Source: Nannocystis exedens
Lineage (GTDB): Bacteria; Myxococcota_A; Polyangia; Polyangiales; Polyangiaceae
Direction of reading: 5' to 3'
NCBI GenBank assembly: GCA_945861885.1
Contig: CAMAVR010000012.1
Location: 1-64,000, forward strand
DNA: 64,000 bases
A model generated the notes under the pieces. It was not told the origin of the DNA. It worked only from the letters and a program-made list of their open reading frames with translations, and did not search any database. The position numbers were made by a program, and so were the translations under genes. Below, piece by piece: positions 37,093-46,728 of the stretch; position 1 is the first letter of the stretch; each line of letters starts with the position of its first letter.

Positions 37093-38508
37093 ATGAACCG
37101 ACCCTACGCATTCTCTTCGATCACTATCGGTAATTTCCGACCGATCTTGTGGGTCGCTCTTGCATCACTTGCTGCCTGCGGCGCACCGTTAGACGACGAA
37201 GGGCCAGTGGATGCGATTACGCAAGCGATGCCGCCAAAGAAGGACGATAGCCTAGATGGAGGTGACGGGAACGACCGAGGGAGGCCAAGCGCGGCTCGCA
37301 CTCCTGGTCGGGTAAAGAAGTTTAGGTTTATCGAATTTGACCCGCATAAAAAAAAGGGCGGTACCCCGAAAGATCGACCTTCTTCGCACGACGCACGTTT
37401 ACCACGCGCACGGAGCAAAGATCCTCGCTCAACTTCGCTTCGAACTTCGCGAGGCCCCTTTAGCCCCTACGAAAGTCACACGCCACCGCGTGTACCAACC
37501 ACACCCGTCATGATGGGCCAAGAGCCACTCGGGTTGAGGCAAGACGCATATATGCACGAGTTGGCACTAGCGATTGCCGACCTTCGCGCAGTGCACGCAG
37601 AAGTGTTGGCGACAAAAGCGGCGGTCGATCGCCTGCTGGACCATGCACCACAGGCGACGGCGCTCGAGAACATCGCGTTCATGCTTGAAGGACGAGCCGC
37701 GAAACTCGAGCGCGACCAGGAGCGCGCGACGGTATTTGGAACGCCGGCGACGCTCTCGGACGCCATTGCGACGCTCCAGCGGAGTCTAGGTGAACTCTCG
37801 GCTCAAATTGCCGCCCTGCAACCCAGTGCGGCGGCGGCGCTAGACTTCGATCGCCTTCAGGCTCAGATGGCGGAACGACAATCCGCCCAAATGCAAATCG
37901 CCTCACTGATGGCCCAGCACACTTTTCAGTCGAGCACGATGGCAGATCAGCAGACGATCCTGGCGGGACTCGCTACGATGGAAGAGATTCGAACGGCGCG
38001 ACAAGTCGCGACAGATCAACGCAATACGCTTCGATGGTGCACCTGGTACGAAAACCAAATTCGAACCGGGGCCGCGCTCGCTAACCCGACAAGCTGCTTC
38101 GCGGCCACAGTCGGCCTTGGGTTAATGCCGCTGCCTCCGCAAGCACTTTGGGATGCTCCGGCCACGATGTCTGGCACGCTGCGTGATGCGAGCGGCCACG
38201 CTCCGGGCACCACCGCTACAAACACTGACGGATTCAACCCCGCGCAACCGTTTGACGAGCTTGATCTAGGAGACTTTACCTTCGACCTAAGCGCGATTCA
38301 AAATTTCGCTTCTGGCGACGGTACGGCCCCCTTCGATTTGGAGGCGTTCCTCGCGCAGTCTCCTATTGACTTTGCCGGATCGCTAGGCGTTCCGCATACA
38401 GGGGGCACACCCGATTCTCAATTCGCAGGCGGTGAATCCGCAACTGAATCGCCCTACGCGCAGCCGCCCCATTCGCCCCAGTGGGAAGAAACGGTAGAAG
38501 ACGAGTAG
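37093..38508 (+). CDS. Large lipoprotein with basic N-terminal and acidic-hydrophobic C-terminal regions
   Basis: A 471-residue protein; AGGAG lies 8 bases before ATG 37093. The signal ends in SLAACG (Cys ~29). The mature part starts acidic, then has a basic, Pro/Ser/Arg-rich stretch (GRVKKFRFIEFDPHKKKGG, about residues 73-91) and a long helical region (about residues 150-320) with Glu/Arg/Gln/Ala coiled-coil character. The C-terminal quarter is acidic and studded with aromatic/aliphatic residues (FDELDLGDFTFDLSAI, APFDLEAFLAQSPIDF), like eukaryotic acidic activation domains. A related tail occurs in the lipoprotein at 55.6-56.5 kb. No conserved domain is recognised. Confidence 0.7.
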   Translation: MNRPYAFSSITIGNFRPILWVALASLAACGAPLDDEGPVDAITQAMPPKKDDSLDGGDGNDRGRPSAARTPGRVKKFRFIEFDPHKKKGGTPKDRPSSHDARLPRARSKDPRSTSLRTSRGPFSPYESHTPPRVPTTPVMMGQEPLGLRQDAYMHELALAIADLRAVHAEVLATKAAVDRLLDHAPQATALENIAFMLEGRAAKLERDQERATVFGTPATLSDAIATLQRSLGELSAQIAALQPSAAAALDFDRLQAQMAERQSAQMQIASLMAQHTFQSSTMADQQTILAGLATMEEIRTARQVATDQRNTLRWCTWYENQIRTGAALANPTSCFAATVGLGLMPLPPQALWDAPATMSGTLRDASGHAPGTTATNTDGFNPAQPFDELDLGDFTFDLSAIQNFASGDGTAPFDLEAFLAQSPIDFAGSLGVPHTGGTPDSQFAGGESATESPYAQPPHSPQWEETVEDE

Positions 38509-38603
38509 CTCGGGACAAAAACGGCGTCTATCGCGGTAAGAGATACAAAAAAACGCAATTCGCTAGAGCGCGTCGACCGCGCCGGTTACACAGCTAACCT
38601 GAA

Positions 38604-38631
38604 AAGGAGCGCGGGCTTGTTTGGGGCCCGC
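38604..38631 (+). promoter_or_regulatory. Ribosome site separated from the start by a hairpin (scoA)
   Basis: AAGGAG (38604-38609) lies 32 bases before ATG 38642, too far for normal initiation. The intervening GCGGGC (38611-38616) and GCCCGC (38626-38631) can form a hairpin that would bring the site to about 11 bases from the ATG. No nearer ribosome site is visible. Confidence 0.4.
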
Positions 38632-38641
38632 TGTGTGACCG

Positions 38642-39388
38642 ATGAACAAGCTTGTAGCGACCCCCCGTGACGCCTGCGCCGACATCCACGACGGCGCGAC
38701 GCTATTGGCCGGCGGGTTCGGCCTGTGCGGCATCCCAGAAAACTGCATCCGCGCCCTCGCCGAGCTCGGCCCCAAAAATCTCACCGTCGTATCTAACAAT
38801 TGCGGCGTCGACGACTTTGGCCTTGGGATTTTGCTTCGCAATCGCCAGCTCGCGAAAATGATTTCAAGCTACGTCGGCGAAAACAAAGAGTTCGAGCGGC
38901 AATATTTGTCAGGCGAGCTCGAAGTAGAGCTCGTCCCTCAAGGGACGCTCGCCGAACGAATTCGCGCCGGAGGGGCCGGAATTCCAGCGTTTTATACGCC
39001 AACCGGTGCGGGTACGGTTGTGAGCGATGGCGGCCTGCCGCTCAAATATGCAGCCGATGGCAAAGTCGCCAAAGCGTCACTCAAAAAAGAGACACGCGAA
39101 TTTAACGGGCGGCTCTATGTGCTCGAGCCTGCAATTACAGGCGATTTCGCAATCGTCAAAGCGTGGAAGGGCGACCGCCTCGGCAACCTTGTCTACCGCC
39201 ACACCGCGATGAACTTTAACCCGATGATGGCAACGGCGGCAAAAACAACAATCGCTGAAGTCGAAGAGCTTGTCGAAGTCGGAGCGCTCAACCCCGCAGA
39301 AATTCACACGCCGGGGATTTACGTTCACCGGATATTCCAAGGCGCTTCGTACGAAAAACGGATTGAACGCCGCACCGTCCGGCAATAA
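38642..39388 (+). CDS. scoA: Succinyl-CoA:3-ketoacid CoA-transferase, subunit A
   Basis: A 248-residue alpha subunit of a type I CoA-transferase, which moves CoA between succinate and acetoacetate (or a similar 3-oxoacid). [13 protein letters not shown] near residue 24, [17 protein letters not shown] and [12 protein letters not shown] are family signatures. The subunit pairs with the next gene, which carries the catalytic Glu. Oxoadipate or acetate specificity (PcaI/AtoD) is the alternative; the sequence looks closest to ScoA. See the separate ribosome-site feature for the start. Confidence 0.9.
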   Translation: MNKLVATPRDACADIHDGATLLAGGFGLCGIPENCIRALAELGPKNLTVVSNNCGVDDFGLGILLRNRQLAKMISSYVGENKEFERQYLSGELEVELVPQGTLAERIRAGGAGIPAFYTPTGAGTVVSDGGLPLKYAADGKVAKASLKKETREFNGRLYVLEPAITGDFAIVKAWKGDRLGNLVYRHTAMNFNPMMATAAKTTIAEVEELVEVGALNPAEIHTPGIYVHRIFQGASYEKRIERRTVRQ

Positions 39389-39423
39389 TTCACACGCGAA
39401 CACGCATCGGAGCGAAACAAGAA

Positions 39424-40092
39424 ATGACACCGCTACCATCACTGTCACGCGAGCAAATCGCTCAGCGGGCCGCGCAAGAGCTGCGTAACGGCTACTACGT
39501 GAACTTAGGGATAGGGATGCCGACACTCGTGGCAAACTTCATCCCCCCAGGCATCAACGTCGTGCTTCAGAGCGAAAACGGCCTGCTCGGGATAGGCCCC
39601 TACCCGCGCGCCGGCGAAGAAGATGCCGATCTGATCAACGCCGGAAAGGAGACGGTCTCGATGCTTCCCGGCTCGGCAACATTTTCAAGCGCAGAAAGCT
39701 TTGAGATGATTCGCGGCGGGCATATCGATTTGGCAATTTTAGGCGCGATGCAAGTGTCGGAGCACGGCGACTTGGCCAATTGGATGATCCCAGGCAAAAT
39801 GGTCAAAGGGATGGGCGGGGCGATGGACCTTGTGGCAAGCGCGCGAAGAGTCGTCGTGATCATGGATCACGCAGCAAAAGACGGGGCGCCCAAAATTTTG
39901 CGCGAGTGCAACCTGCCGCTCACAGGGAGGCGCGTCGTGAACCGCATCATCACCGATTTGGCCGTGATCGACGTAACAAGCAAAGGGCTTATCCTGCGCG
40001 AAACGGCCCCCGGAGTGAGCGCCCGAGAGATTCAGGCGCGAACCGAGCCGACACTCAAAGTGTCGAGCGACCTCACAACGATGAGCTTCTGA
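39424..40092 (+). CDS. scoB: Succinyl-CoA:3-ketoacid CoA-transferase, subunit B
   Basis: A 222-residue beta subunit. The catalytic glutamate is E51 in [10 protein letters not shown], which forms the thioester intermediate. [32 protein letters not shown] and [20 protein letters not shown] are conserved. It would work with subunit A (35 bases upstream) in ketone-body or short-chain 3-oxoacid use. accD follows after one base, so four-carbon acyl metabolism and malonyl-CoA synthesis may be co-transcribed. Confidence 0.92.
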   Translation: MTPLPSLSREQIAQRAAQELRNGYYVNLGIGMPTLVANFIPPGINVVLQSENGLLGIGPYPRAGEEDADLINAGKETVSMLPGSATFSSAESFEMIRGGHIDLAILGAMQVSEHGDLANWMIPGKMVKGMGGAMDLVASARRVVVIMDHAAKDGAPKILRECNLPLTGRRVVNRIITDLAVIDVTSKGLILRETAPGVSAREIQARTEPTLKVSSDLTTMSF

Positions 40093-40093
40093 C

Positions 40094-40939
40094 ATGTCAT
40101 CGCAATGGGCCTCGCCAAAAGTTACCGCCGACGCGAGCAAAAAAAAGAGCGTCGGCAAAGGGGTATTTCGCAAGTGCGACAAGTGCGGCGCGACGATGCC
40201 GGCCGAAGTCTTTGAAGCAAATTTCGAAGTGTGCCCCGAGTGCGATCAGCATCACAAGCTAAGCGCCAAAAGGTGGCGCGAGCTGCTGCTCGACGAGGGG
40301 AAGCTTGAGCGCTGGGACGAAGCGCTCGTGCCGTGCGATCCGCTCGAATTTACCGACGGAAAGAGGTACACCGACCGCGTCGCAGCAGCGCAAAAGGCGA
40401 CCGGCGCGAGCGAAGCGATTGAAACAGGTTGCGGAGCGATCAACGGCGAACCGGTCGCATACGGGGCGTTTTTGTTCGCGTTTATGGGCGGATCGATGGG
40501 GTCGGTCGTCGGTGAAAAAATCGCGCGCCTGTTCGAGCGCGCAACCGAAAAGCGATTGCCGGTTGTTCTTCTTCAATCGTCGGGGGGCGCTCGCATGCAG
40601 GAGGGGATTTTGAGCCTCATGCAAATGGCAAAAACGGTCGCCGCACTCGAGAAGTTGAGAGCCGCGGGCATCCCTTTTTTTAGCATCATGCTCCACCCGA
40701 CAACCGGCGGGGTCGCTGCCAGTATCGCGTTTCTCGGTGATATTAATATCGCGGAGCCGGGCGCCCTTATCGGATTTGCCGGGCCACGCGTGATTGAAAC
40801 AACGCTTCGACAGAAGCTGCCAGAGGGGTTTCAGCGAAGCGAATTTCTGATGACGCACGGAATGGTCGACCAAATCGTCTCTCGACTTGAGCTTCGCGAA
40901 CGGCTGACAGTTCTGCTTCGCCATCTGTCTCGACGTTAA
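40094..40939 (+). CDS. accD: Acetyl-CoA carboxylase carboxyltransferase subunit beta
   Basis: A 281-residue beta subunit of the carboxyltransferase that moves CO2 from carboxybiotin to acetyl-CoA. The N-terminal zinc ribbon has CDKCGATMP and CPECDQHH. The crotonase-like core shows AFMGGSMGSVVGEK, QSSGGARMQEG and ASIAFLGDINIAEPGALIGF. The ATG lies one base after the scoB stop. folC follows, the arrangement seen in many bacteria (accD-folC). The alpha subunit (AccA) is not in this window. Confidence 0.96.
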   Translation: MSSQWASPKVTADASKKKSVGKGVFRKCDKCGATMPAEVFEANFEVCPECDQHHKLSAKRWRELLLDEGKLERWDEALVPCDPLEFTDGKRYTDRVAAAQKATGASEAIETGCGAINGEPVAYGAFLFAFMGGSMGSVVGEKIARLFERATEKRLPVVLLQSSGGARMQEGILSLMQMAKTVAALEKLRAAGIPFFSIMLHPTTGGVAASIAFLGDINIAEPGALIGFAGPRVIETTLRQKLPEGFQRSEFLMTHGMVDQIVSRLELRERLTVLLRHLSRR

Positions 40940-40950
40940 CGTTGGCAGCA

Positions 40951-42165
40951 ATGAATGATGTCCTGAAGCAGCTTTATGCGCGCGCGCCAGCAGGGATGAA
41001 GCTGGGGCTCGATGTAATGCGCAACGCGTGCGCCCAGTTTGGGCACCCCGAGCGTTCGTTTGAAGTGGCGCATATCGCAGGAACGAACGGCAAAGGGTCG
41101 GTCGCCGCGATGCTCGAGTCGATGGCGAGGCACGCCGGAAGGCGAACGGGGCTCTACACATCGCCGCATTTGAGCCGATTTGCGGAGCGCATTCGGATCG
41201 ACGGCGAGCCTATCGGCGACGAACTGCTGATACCGATTCTGGGCGACGTGATCGCAAAATGCCCCGATCTTACTTTTTTTGAAATCGCCACGCTGTGCGC
41301 TTTTTTGGCCTTTCGTGAGGCAAAAGTTGACCTCGCCGTGATCGAAGTCGGCCTCGGCGGTCGCCTCGACGCAACCAACGTGATCCCCTCTCCGCGCGTG
41401 ACCGCCGTAACGCACATCGCGCTCGACCACGAATCGCGACTCGGACGCGACGTTGCGTCGATCGCACGAGAAAAGGCCGCGATCGCGAAGCCGCGGGTCG
41501 ATCTTATTGTAGGCGCCGTCGATGCACACGTCGCCGCAGCAATTGCCGCAGAGGCGCACGCGCGCGGGGGGATGATGTCGTTTGCCGAACACGATGTCGA
41601 CGCGCTCGCAATTGCGCAATCGGTGACTCTCCCGCTCGCCGGTCAGCATCAAGTGCGCAATGCCACAGTCGCCGCGGCGCTGGGGCGACGACTTGGTATT
41701 GGAGCAGAGTCGATTCGGGCGGGGCTCGAATCGGTTCGCTGGCCCGGGCGTATCGAAACAGTATCGACGCCCGAGGGGGATATTCTGCTCGACGCGGCCC
41801 ACAATCCCGACGGCGCCGAGGCGCTGGCTACTTATTTGCGCTCGGGGGCATTGCGCTGGAGCTCACGCGCGCTCGTTTTCGGGACGTTCGACGACAAAGA
41901 TTGGCACGCGATGATCTCTTCGCTCGCGCCGCTTTTTTCGCACCGTTTTTATGTATCGCCGCTCGGTCGGGCCGCCACCCACCCAGAAGCGATCGCGAGC
42001 GCCTTTCCAGGAAACACGCCACCGACAACGGCAGAGGCGATCGCAAGCGCACGCAAAGCGGCCGGGCCGCACGGAGTCGTGGTAGTCACTGGCTCGATTA
42101 GCCTCGTTGGTGAAGTGCGCGGGCGGTTATTGGGCCTAAAAAACGACCCATCCGTGGCGTTGTAA
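40951..42165 (+). CDS. folC: Folylpolyglutamate synthase / dihydrofolate synthase
   Basis: Adds glutamate to folates and, in bifunctional forms, joins dihydropteroate to glutamate. From ATG 40951 it has 404 residues; a TTG at 40942 adds three residues. The P-loop is GTNGKGSVAAM near residue 47. YTSPHLSRFAERIRIDG, IEVGLGGRLDATNVI and DHESRLG are Mur-ligase-type signatures, and DAAHNPDGAEALA is in the C-terminal domain. It is directly downstream of accD. Confidence 0.94.
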   Translation: MNDVLKQLYARAPAGMKLGLDVMRNACAQFGHPERSFEVAHIAGTNGKGSVAAMLESMARHAGRRTGLYTSPHLSRFAERIRIDGEPIGDELLIPILGDVIAKCPDLTFFEIATLCAFLAFREAKVDLAVIEVGLGGRLDATNVIPSPRVTAVTHIALDHESRLGRDVASIAREKAAIAKPRVDLIVGAVDAHVAAAIAAEAHARGGMMSFAEHDVDALAIAQSVTLPLAGQHQVRNATVAAALGRRLGIGAESIRAGLESVRWPGRIETVSTPEGDILLDAAHNPDGAEALATYLRSGALRWSSRALVFGTFDDKDWHAMISSLAPLFSHRFYVSPLGRAATHPEAIASAFPGNTPPTTAEAIASARKAAGPHGVVVVTGSISLVGEVRGRLLGLKNDPSVAL

Positions 42166-42237
42166 TAAGCAATTTAAACTATAGAAATCACGGTTTTGCT
42201 GCTAAATTCGGGCGCAGCCCGGGAGTTTACAAAAGTA

Positions 42238-42723
42238 ATGCCATCATTTGATACCGTCTCCAAAGTCCAAACAAACGAAGTCGATAACGCTCTTCAGCAG
42301 GCGCAAAAGGAGATCGCCCAGCGTTTTGATTTCAAAGACACCGGCACCGAACTCGAGCAAACCAAAGAGGGTATTTCGATAAAGTCGGTGAGCGAAGAGC
42401 GCGCAAAGGCGGCTATTCAGGTCCTGCACGAAAAGCTAATTAAACGCAAAGTCAGCCTAAAGTACCTCGATCAGCAGAAAACCGAGCCGACCAGCAAAGG
42501 CGGAGCGCGTATTCTCATCAAGATCAAAGAGGGGATCGAAGGCGAAAAAGCGAAAGAGATTGTCCGTCTTATCAAAGACAGCAAACTAAAAGTGCAGGCG
42601 TCGATTCACGAAGCCCAAGTGCGAATCACCGGAAAAAACCGTGACGACTTGCAAGGGGCAATCGCCCTCATGCGCGAGAAGGATCTCGGCATTGAGCTGC
42701 AGTTCATCAATTTTCGCGATTGA
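42238..42723 (+). CDS. yajQ: YajQ-family nucleotide-binding protein
   Basis: From ATG 42238 (MPSFDTVSKV) it has 161 residues, the normal family length; a longer frame begins at 42196 without support. The two-ferredoxin-fold layout is shown by EVDNALQQAQKEIAQRFDFK at the start and DDLQGAIALMREKDLGIELQ then FINFRD at the end. Members bind nucleotides, some of them cyclic di-GMP, or act as phage or T-box-related cofactors; the ligand here is unknown. glmM begins six bases after its stop, so the two are likely co-transcribed. Confidence 0.95.
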   Translation: MPSFDTVSKVQTNEVDNALQQAQKEIAQRFDFKDTGTELEQTKEGISIKSVSEERAKAAIQVLHEKLIKRKVSLKYLDQQKTEPTSKGGARILIKIKEGIEGEKAKEIVRLIKDSKLKVQASIHEAQVRITGKNRDDLQGAIALMREKDLGIELQFINFRD

Positions 42724-42729
42724 GAGCAC

Positions 42730-44133
42730 GTGAAACGACTCACCCTCGACCCACCCTCATTAGGGCCGCAGTCGGTCTCACGCCGACATCTTTTTGGTAC
42801 TGACGGCATCCGCGGTGTCGCCAATCAACCGCCCATGACGCCCGAGCTCGCGCTCCAATTGGGGCGTGTGCTCGCGTATGTAGCCGGGCGCGGGAAAAAG
42901 CACGATCCGCGCATCATTATCGGGAAAGACACGCGCCTCAGCGGCTACATGATCGAGACGGCGATTGCCGCCGGCATCTGCTCGATGGGGGGGCGCGTGA
43001 TGTTGTGCGGGCCGCTGCCGACCCCCGCGGTGGCACACCTGACCGTCAGCATGAGAACGGATGCCGGCATCGTGATCAGCGCGAGCCATAATCCGTATGC
43101 CGATAACGGCATCAAAATTTTTGGCAGCGACGGCTTCAAGTTGCCCGACGAAGCCGAAGAAGAGATCGAAGCGCTGATCGCCAACGACGAGCGTTTAGGG
43201 CCACGCAAAACCGGGACAGAGATCGGCCGGGCGATGAAGCTCGACGACGCACTCGGTCGCTATGTCGCGTTCGCAAAAAATACATTTCCGCGCGAGCTCT
43301 CCCTCGAAGGCGTGCGTCTCGTCGTCGATGCGGCGCACGGAGCCGCGTACAAAGCAGCGCCGCTTGTGTTTAGCGAGCTCGGCGCGAGCGTGACTTCGCT
43401 CGGCGTGAAACCGAACGGCGTGAACATCAATCACGAAGGGGGCGCCCTCCATCCGAATGTCGCGCGCGCTGAAGTACTGCGGCGCGGGGCTGCGATGGGG
43501 ATCGCGCTCGACGGAGACGCCGATCGCGTCATTATCATCGACGAAAAAGGCGAAGTCGTCGACGGCGACGTCGTCATGGCGATGTGCGCGCAGCGGATGT
43601 TGAGCGACGGTGAACTGAAAAAAAATACCGTTGTCGCCACAGTCATGAGCAACCTCGGCCTTGAGCGAGCGCTTGCCAAGCTCGGTGTGAAGCTGGTGCG
43701 AACTTCGGTCGGCGATCGCTACGTCGTTGAAGCGATGCGCGCAGGGAACTTTAATCTTGGCGGCGAGCAGTCGGGCCATCTAATTTTTCTCGACCACACG
43801 TCGACGGGCGATGGCGTGATCGGCGCGCTCCAAGTGTTGGCGCTGATGATGCGAACGGGGAAGCCGGTGTCAGAGCTCGCAAAAGCGGCGATGACACGCG
43901 TGCCGCAAACGCTCGAAAACGTGACGCTCCCATCGCGAAAGCCGCTCGAAGAGATGCCGCATTTGTCGGCCGCGTCGGCCGCGGTTCAGGGAAAATTGGG
44001 GGGCGAAGGGCGCGTGCTCGTTCGATGGAGCGGAACGGAGCCGAAGCTGCGGATTATGATCGAGGGGCCCGATCACGACCAGATCGTGGCGTGGTCCCAC
44101 GAACTGGCCGATGCGGCGAAGAACGATTTTTAG
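42730..44133 (+). CDS. glmM: Phosphoglucosamine mutase
   Basis: Interconverts glucosamine-6-phosphate and -1-phosphate for UDP-GlcNAc synthesis. It has 467 residues with GTG start at 42730; the N-terminal ~15 residues before RRHLFGTDGIRG are longer than usual, and an internal start is possible. The phospho-accepting Ser is S119 in ISASHNPYADNG, the metal site is DGDADR, the sugar-specificity loop is GGEQSGHLI and the phosphate-binding RWSGTEPKLRIM lies near the end. It ends just before the strong bidirectional terminator. Confidence 0.95.
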   Translation: MKRLTLDPPSLGPQSVSRRHLFGTDGIRGVANQPPMTPELALQLGRVLAYVAGRGKKHDPRIIIGKDTRLSGYMIETAIAAGICSMGGRVMLCGPLPTPAVAHLTVSMRTDAGIVISASHNPYADNGIKIFGSDGFKLPDEAEEEIEALIANDERLGPRKTGTEIGRAMKLDDALGRYVAFAKNTFPRELSLEGVRLVVDAAHGAAYKAAPLVFSELGASVTSLGVKPNGVNINHEGGALHPNVARAEVLRRGAAMGIALDGDADRVIIIDEKGEVVDGDVVMAMCAQRMLSDGELKKNTVVATVMSNLGLERALAKLGVKLVRTSVGDRYVVEAMRAGNFNLGGEQSGHLIFLDHTSTGDGVIGALQVLALMMRTGKPVSELAKAAMTRVPQTLENVTLPSRKPLEEMPHLSAASAAVQGKLGGEGRVLVRWSGTEPKLRIMIEGPDHDQIVAWSHELADAAKNDF

Positions 44134-44144
44134 CACTCCGTAAA

Positions 44145-44234
44145 CGTGCCCGTGCCCGTAAACGTGCCCGGCTGTTGGTACTTGACTGCGCGTTCCAACA
44201 AAAAAAACCGGGCACGTTTACGGGCACGGGCACG
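44145..44234. terminator. Bidirectional terminator built from the GTAAACGTGCCC repeat
   Basis: Bases 44145-44171 and 44208-44234 form a perfect 27-base inverted repeat around a 36-base loop; each arm contains the dispersed 17-base repeat, and extra GGGCAC copies extend the right side. The element lies between the convergent glmM (stop 44133) and ahcY (stop 44249). The right arm is followed by TTTT on the + strand. Confidence 0.8.
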
Positions 44235-44248
44235 GGCACGGGCACGTT

Positions 44249-45559
44249 TTAGTACCTGTACATCTCGGGCTTGAACGGCCCGTCTGATGCGATGCCTAGG
44301 TACTCGGCTTGCGTTGGTGTCAACTTCGTCAGCTCGACGCCTAATTTTCCTAGATGCAGCATCGCTACTTTTTCATCTAGCTTTTTTGGCAGCGTGTAGA
44401 CGCCGATTGGGTATTTGCCCGGATTCGTCCACAATTCGATCTGCGCTAGCGTCTGGTTTGAGAAGCTTGACGACATGACGAACGACGGATGACCATTGGC
44501 GCACCCGAGGTTCACCAGGCGGCCGCGGGCCAAGACGGTGATTCGCTTTCCGTTCTGGAAAACGAACTGATCGACTTGCGGCTTGATGTTCACCTCTTTG
44601 ATTCCGGGTGTCTTCTCGAGCCATGCGATATCGATTTCGCAGTCGAAGTGGCCGATGTTGCAGATGATCGCCTGATCTTTCATCGCGCTCATGTGCTCGC
44701 CGCGGACGACGCCGCTGCAGCCTGTTGCCGTCACGACAATGTCGGCCAGTGGCGCCGCCTTCTCCATGGTCGTGACCTGATACCCTTCCATCGCTGCTTG
44801 CAGCGCGCAGATCGGATCGATCTCCGTGATCATCACGCGGGCGCCTAGCCCTCGGAGCGCCTGCGCGCACCCTTTGCCGACATCGCCATAGCCGGCGACG
44901 ACCGCCACTTTGCCGGCGAACATCACGCCGGTCGCTCGCTTGATTCCGTCGCCTAGCGACTCGCGGCAGCCGTACAAATTGTCAAACTTTGACTTCGTCA
45001 CCGAGTCGTTCACGTTGAACGCTGGCACTTTTAATTCGCCTTTGCGCGCCATCTCGTACAGACGATGCACGCCCGTTGTCGTCTCTTCCGAAATCCCGCG
45101 AATCGCATCGGGGCCGGTGAACAGCTTCGGGTGTTTTTTGTGCGCGATGATTGTTAAATCGCCGCCGTCATCGAGAATCATGTTCGGCCCTTTGCCGCCG
45201 GCGAACGCTGTCAGCTGCCGCTCGATGCACTCATCGTATTCGGGCTCTGTCATCCCCTTCCAGGCGAAGACTGGCACTCCGGTCGCCGCGATCGCCGCTG
45301 CTGCGTGATCTTGCGTCGAAAAAATGTTGCACGATGTCCACGTAACTTCAGCGCCGAGCTCCGTGAGCGTTTCGATCAACACAGCCGTCTGGATTGTCAT
45401 GTGCAGACAGCCGGCGACGCGGGCGCCTTTTAACGGCTTTGTGGTGCCGTACTCCTTGCGCAGTGCCATCAATCCGGGCATCTCGCTCTCGGCAATTGCA
45501 ATTTCTTTGCGCCCCCAGTCAGCGAGGCCAATATCTTTCACCTTGTAGTTTGTCGTCAT
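44249..45559 (-). CDS. ahcY: S-adenosylhomocysteine hydrolase
   Basis: Reversibly splits S-adenosylhomocysteine into adenosine and homocysteine. It has 436 residues, normal length for a bacterial enzyme. The substrate domain shows [35 protein letters not shown] and [15 protein letters not shown] (Lys and Asp of the active site). The NAD domain has [15 protein letters not shown], and the C-terminal KPEMYRY tail that closes the partner's NAD site is intact. The start lies only 23 bases from the divergent AhcY-like gene. Confidence 0.98.
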   Translation of the reverse strand: MTTNYKVKDIGLADWGRKEIAIAESEMPGLMALRKEYGTTKPLKGARVAGCLHMTIQTAVLIETLTELGAEVTWTSCNIFSTQDHAAAAIAATGVPVFAWKGMTEPEYDECIERQLTAFAGGKGPNMILDDGGDLTIIAHKKHPKLFTGPDAIRGISEETTTGVHRLYEMARKGELKVPAFNVNDSVTKSKFDNLYGCRESLGDGIKRATGVMFAGKVAVVAGYGDVGKGCAQALRGLGARVMITEIDPICALQAAMEGYQVTTMEKAAPLADIVVTATGCSGVVRGEHMSAMKDQAIICNIGHFDCEIDIAWLEKTPGIKEVNIKPQVDQFVFQNGKRITVLARGRLVNLGCANGHPSFVMSSSFSNQTLAQIELWTNPGKYPIGVYTLPKKLDEKVAMLHLGKLGVELTKLTPTQAEYLGIASDGPFKPEMYRY

Positions 45560-45582
45560 GGCGATTTAATTAGCACTATACC

Positions 45583-46716
45583 GTGAACTTCCCCGACGAA
45601 ATATTCTGGACGCGCGAACATATGCCGGTCACTCGTGCCGCCATTGCCGACCTGCCCGACTTATCAAGCGTGCGTATCGCCTGCTCGATGCATCTTGAAA
45701 TCAAGATGATCCCGGCAATTGAAGGGTTATTAAACCGAGGCGCATCGCTTTTTTTGGCGACCTGCAATCGCCAAACCGTCTGCGACGATACGGTCGCGTG
45801 GTGCCGCAAAGCGGGCGCCGAGGCCCACGCCTGGAGGGGGATGAACTTCGACGATCTAGCGGTCGCAGACGAGCGCGCATGCGCATTTCGGCCGACGCAT
45901 TTGTGCGAAATGGGCGCCGATTTAGCGGTCCGGCTGCTTCGTGATGATGCAGTCGAGTGGCGTCGCGGCGTGCGCGCTGGGCTCGAAGCAACCGGTTCAG
46001 GAACCACAAGGCTCGCTGGGCTCGAGCCGGCCTACCCGATCTTTAATTGGGACGATTTGCCGATCAAAGAAGGGCTTCACAATCGGCGCATGGTGGGGCT
46101 CGTCGCATGCCACGCGTTTTTCGAAAAAACGCGCCTGACAATGCACGGCAAGCGAGTGCTGGTGCTTGGGTACGGGCTCGTCGGGCGCGGCGTTTGCGAC
46201 GCTGTCCGCGCATACGGAGGCGAAGTCGCTGTGTCAGAGGTCGACGCAGGTCGCGCTCTTGAGGCTCGATTTGCCGGCGAGAGAATCGTCGATGCAATCG
46301 ACTTTTTGCCCCACGCCGACATCGTCTTCTCCGCAACAGGCGCCCGCAATGTCCTCGGCGAGACGGCGTTCGCGCGCCTTAAACCTGGCGCATTCTTGAT
46401 CAATGTCGGCCATTGCGACACCGAGATCGATGTTGCCGCGCTCCTGGCGTTTCCGAACAACGAAGTCCGCCCGTTTGTGCGGCGGGTAGCGCTTCCGCAA
46501 GGGGGCGTTTACCTCTTCGCAAACGGCTCAATGGCCAATTTGACGGCGGGGCAAGGCGATAGCCTCAACGCGTTTGATATCACGGCGGCGGCAATGGTCG
46601 CCGGCATCGGCTTTATGGTCGCCAAAGGGGCGGCATACCGCCCAGGGGTGCACTTGCTACCAAAAGAAGCGTGGACCGGCGTCGCAGCGATGGCGATGGG
46701 GCGCAGGCTAGGATAA
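45583..46716 (+). CDS. Divergent AhcY-like protein
   Basis: A 377-residue paralogue of AhcY (GTG 45583, or ATG 45622 at MPVTRAAIADLPD). It keeps the first-domain ACSMHLEIKM (Ahc[10 protein letters not shown]), the NAD motif VLVLGYGLVGRGVCD, SATGARNVLG and INVGHCDTEIDV. The active-site block that reads VTKSKFDN in AhcY is LPIKEGLHN: the Lys aligns but the Asp becomes His. The C-terminal KPxxYRY tail is missing; it ends AMAMGRRLG. It may be a hydrolase with altered substrate, or a regulator. Alignment is by eye. Confidence 0.8.
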   Translation: MNFPDEIFWTREHMPVTRAAIADLPDLSSVRIACSMHLEIKMIPAIEGLLNRGASLFLATCNRQTVCDDTVAWCRKAGAEAHAWRGMNFDDLAVADERACAFRPTHLCEMGADLAVRLLRDDAVEWRRGVRAGLEATGSGTTRLAGLEPAYPIFNWDDLPIKEGLHNRRMVGLVACHAFFEKTRLTMHGKRVLVLGYGLVGRGVCDAVRAYGGEVAVSEVDAGRALEARFAGERIVDAIDFLPHADIVFSATGARNVLGETAFARLKPGAFLINVGHCDTEIDVAALLAFPNNEVRPFVRRVALPQGGVYLFANGSMANLTAGQGDSLNAFDITAAAMVAGIGFMVAKGAAYRPGVHLLPKEAWTGVAAMAMGRRLG

Positions 46717-46728
46717 CGGTATCGTCGC

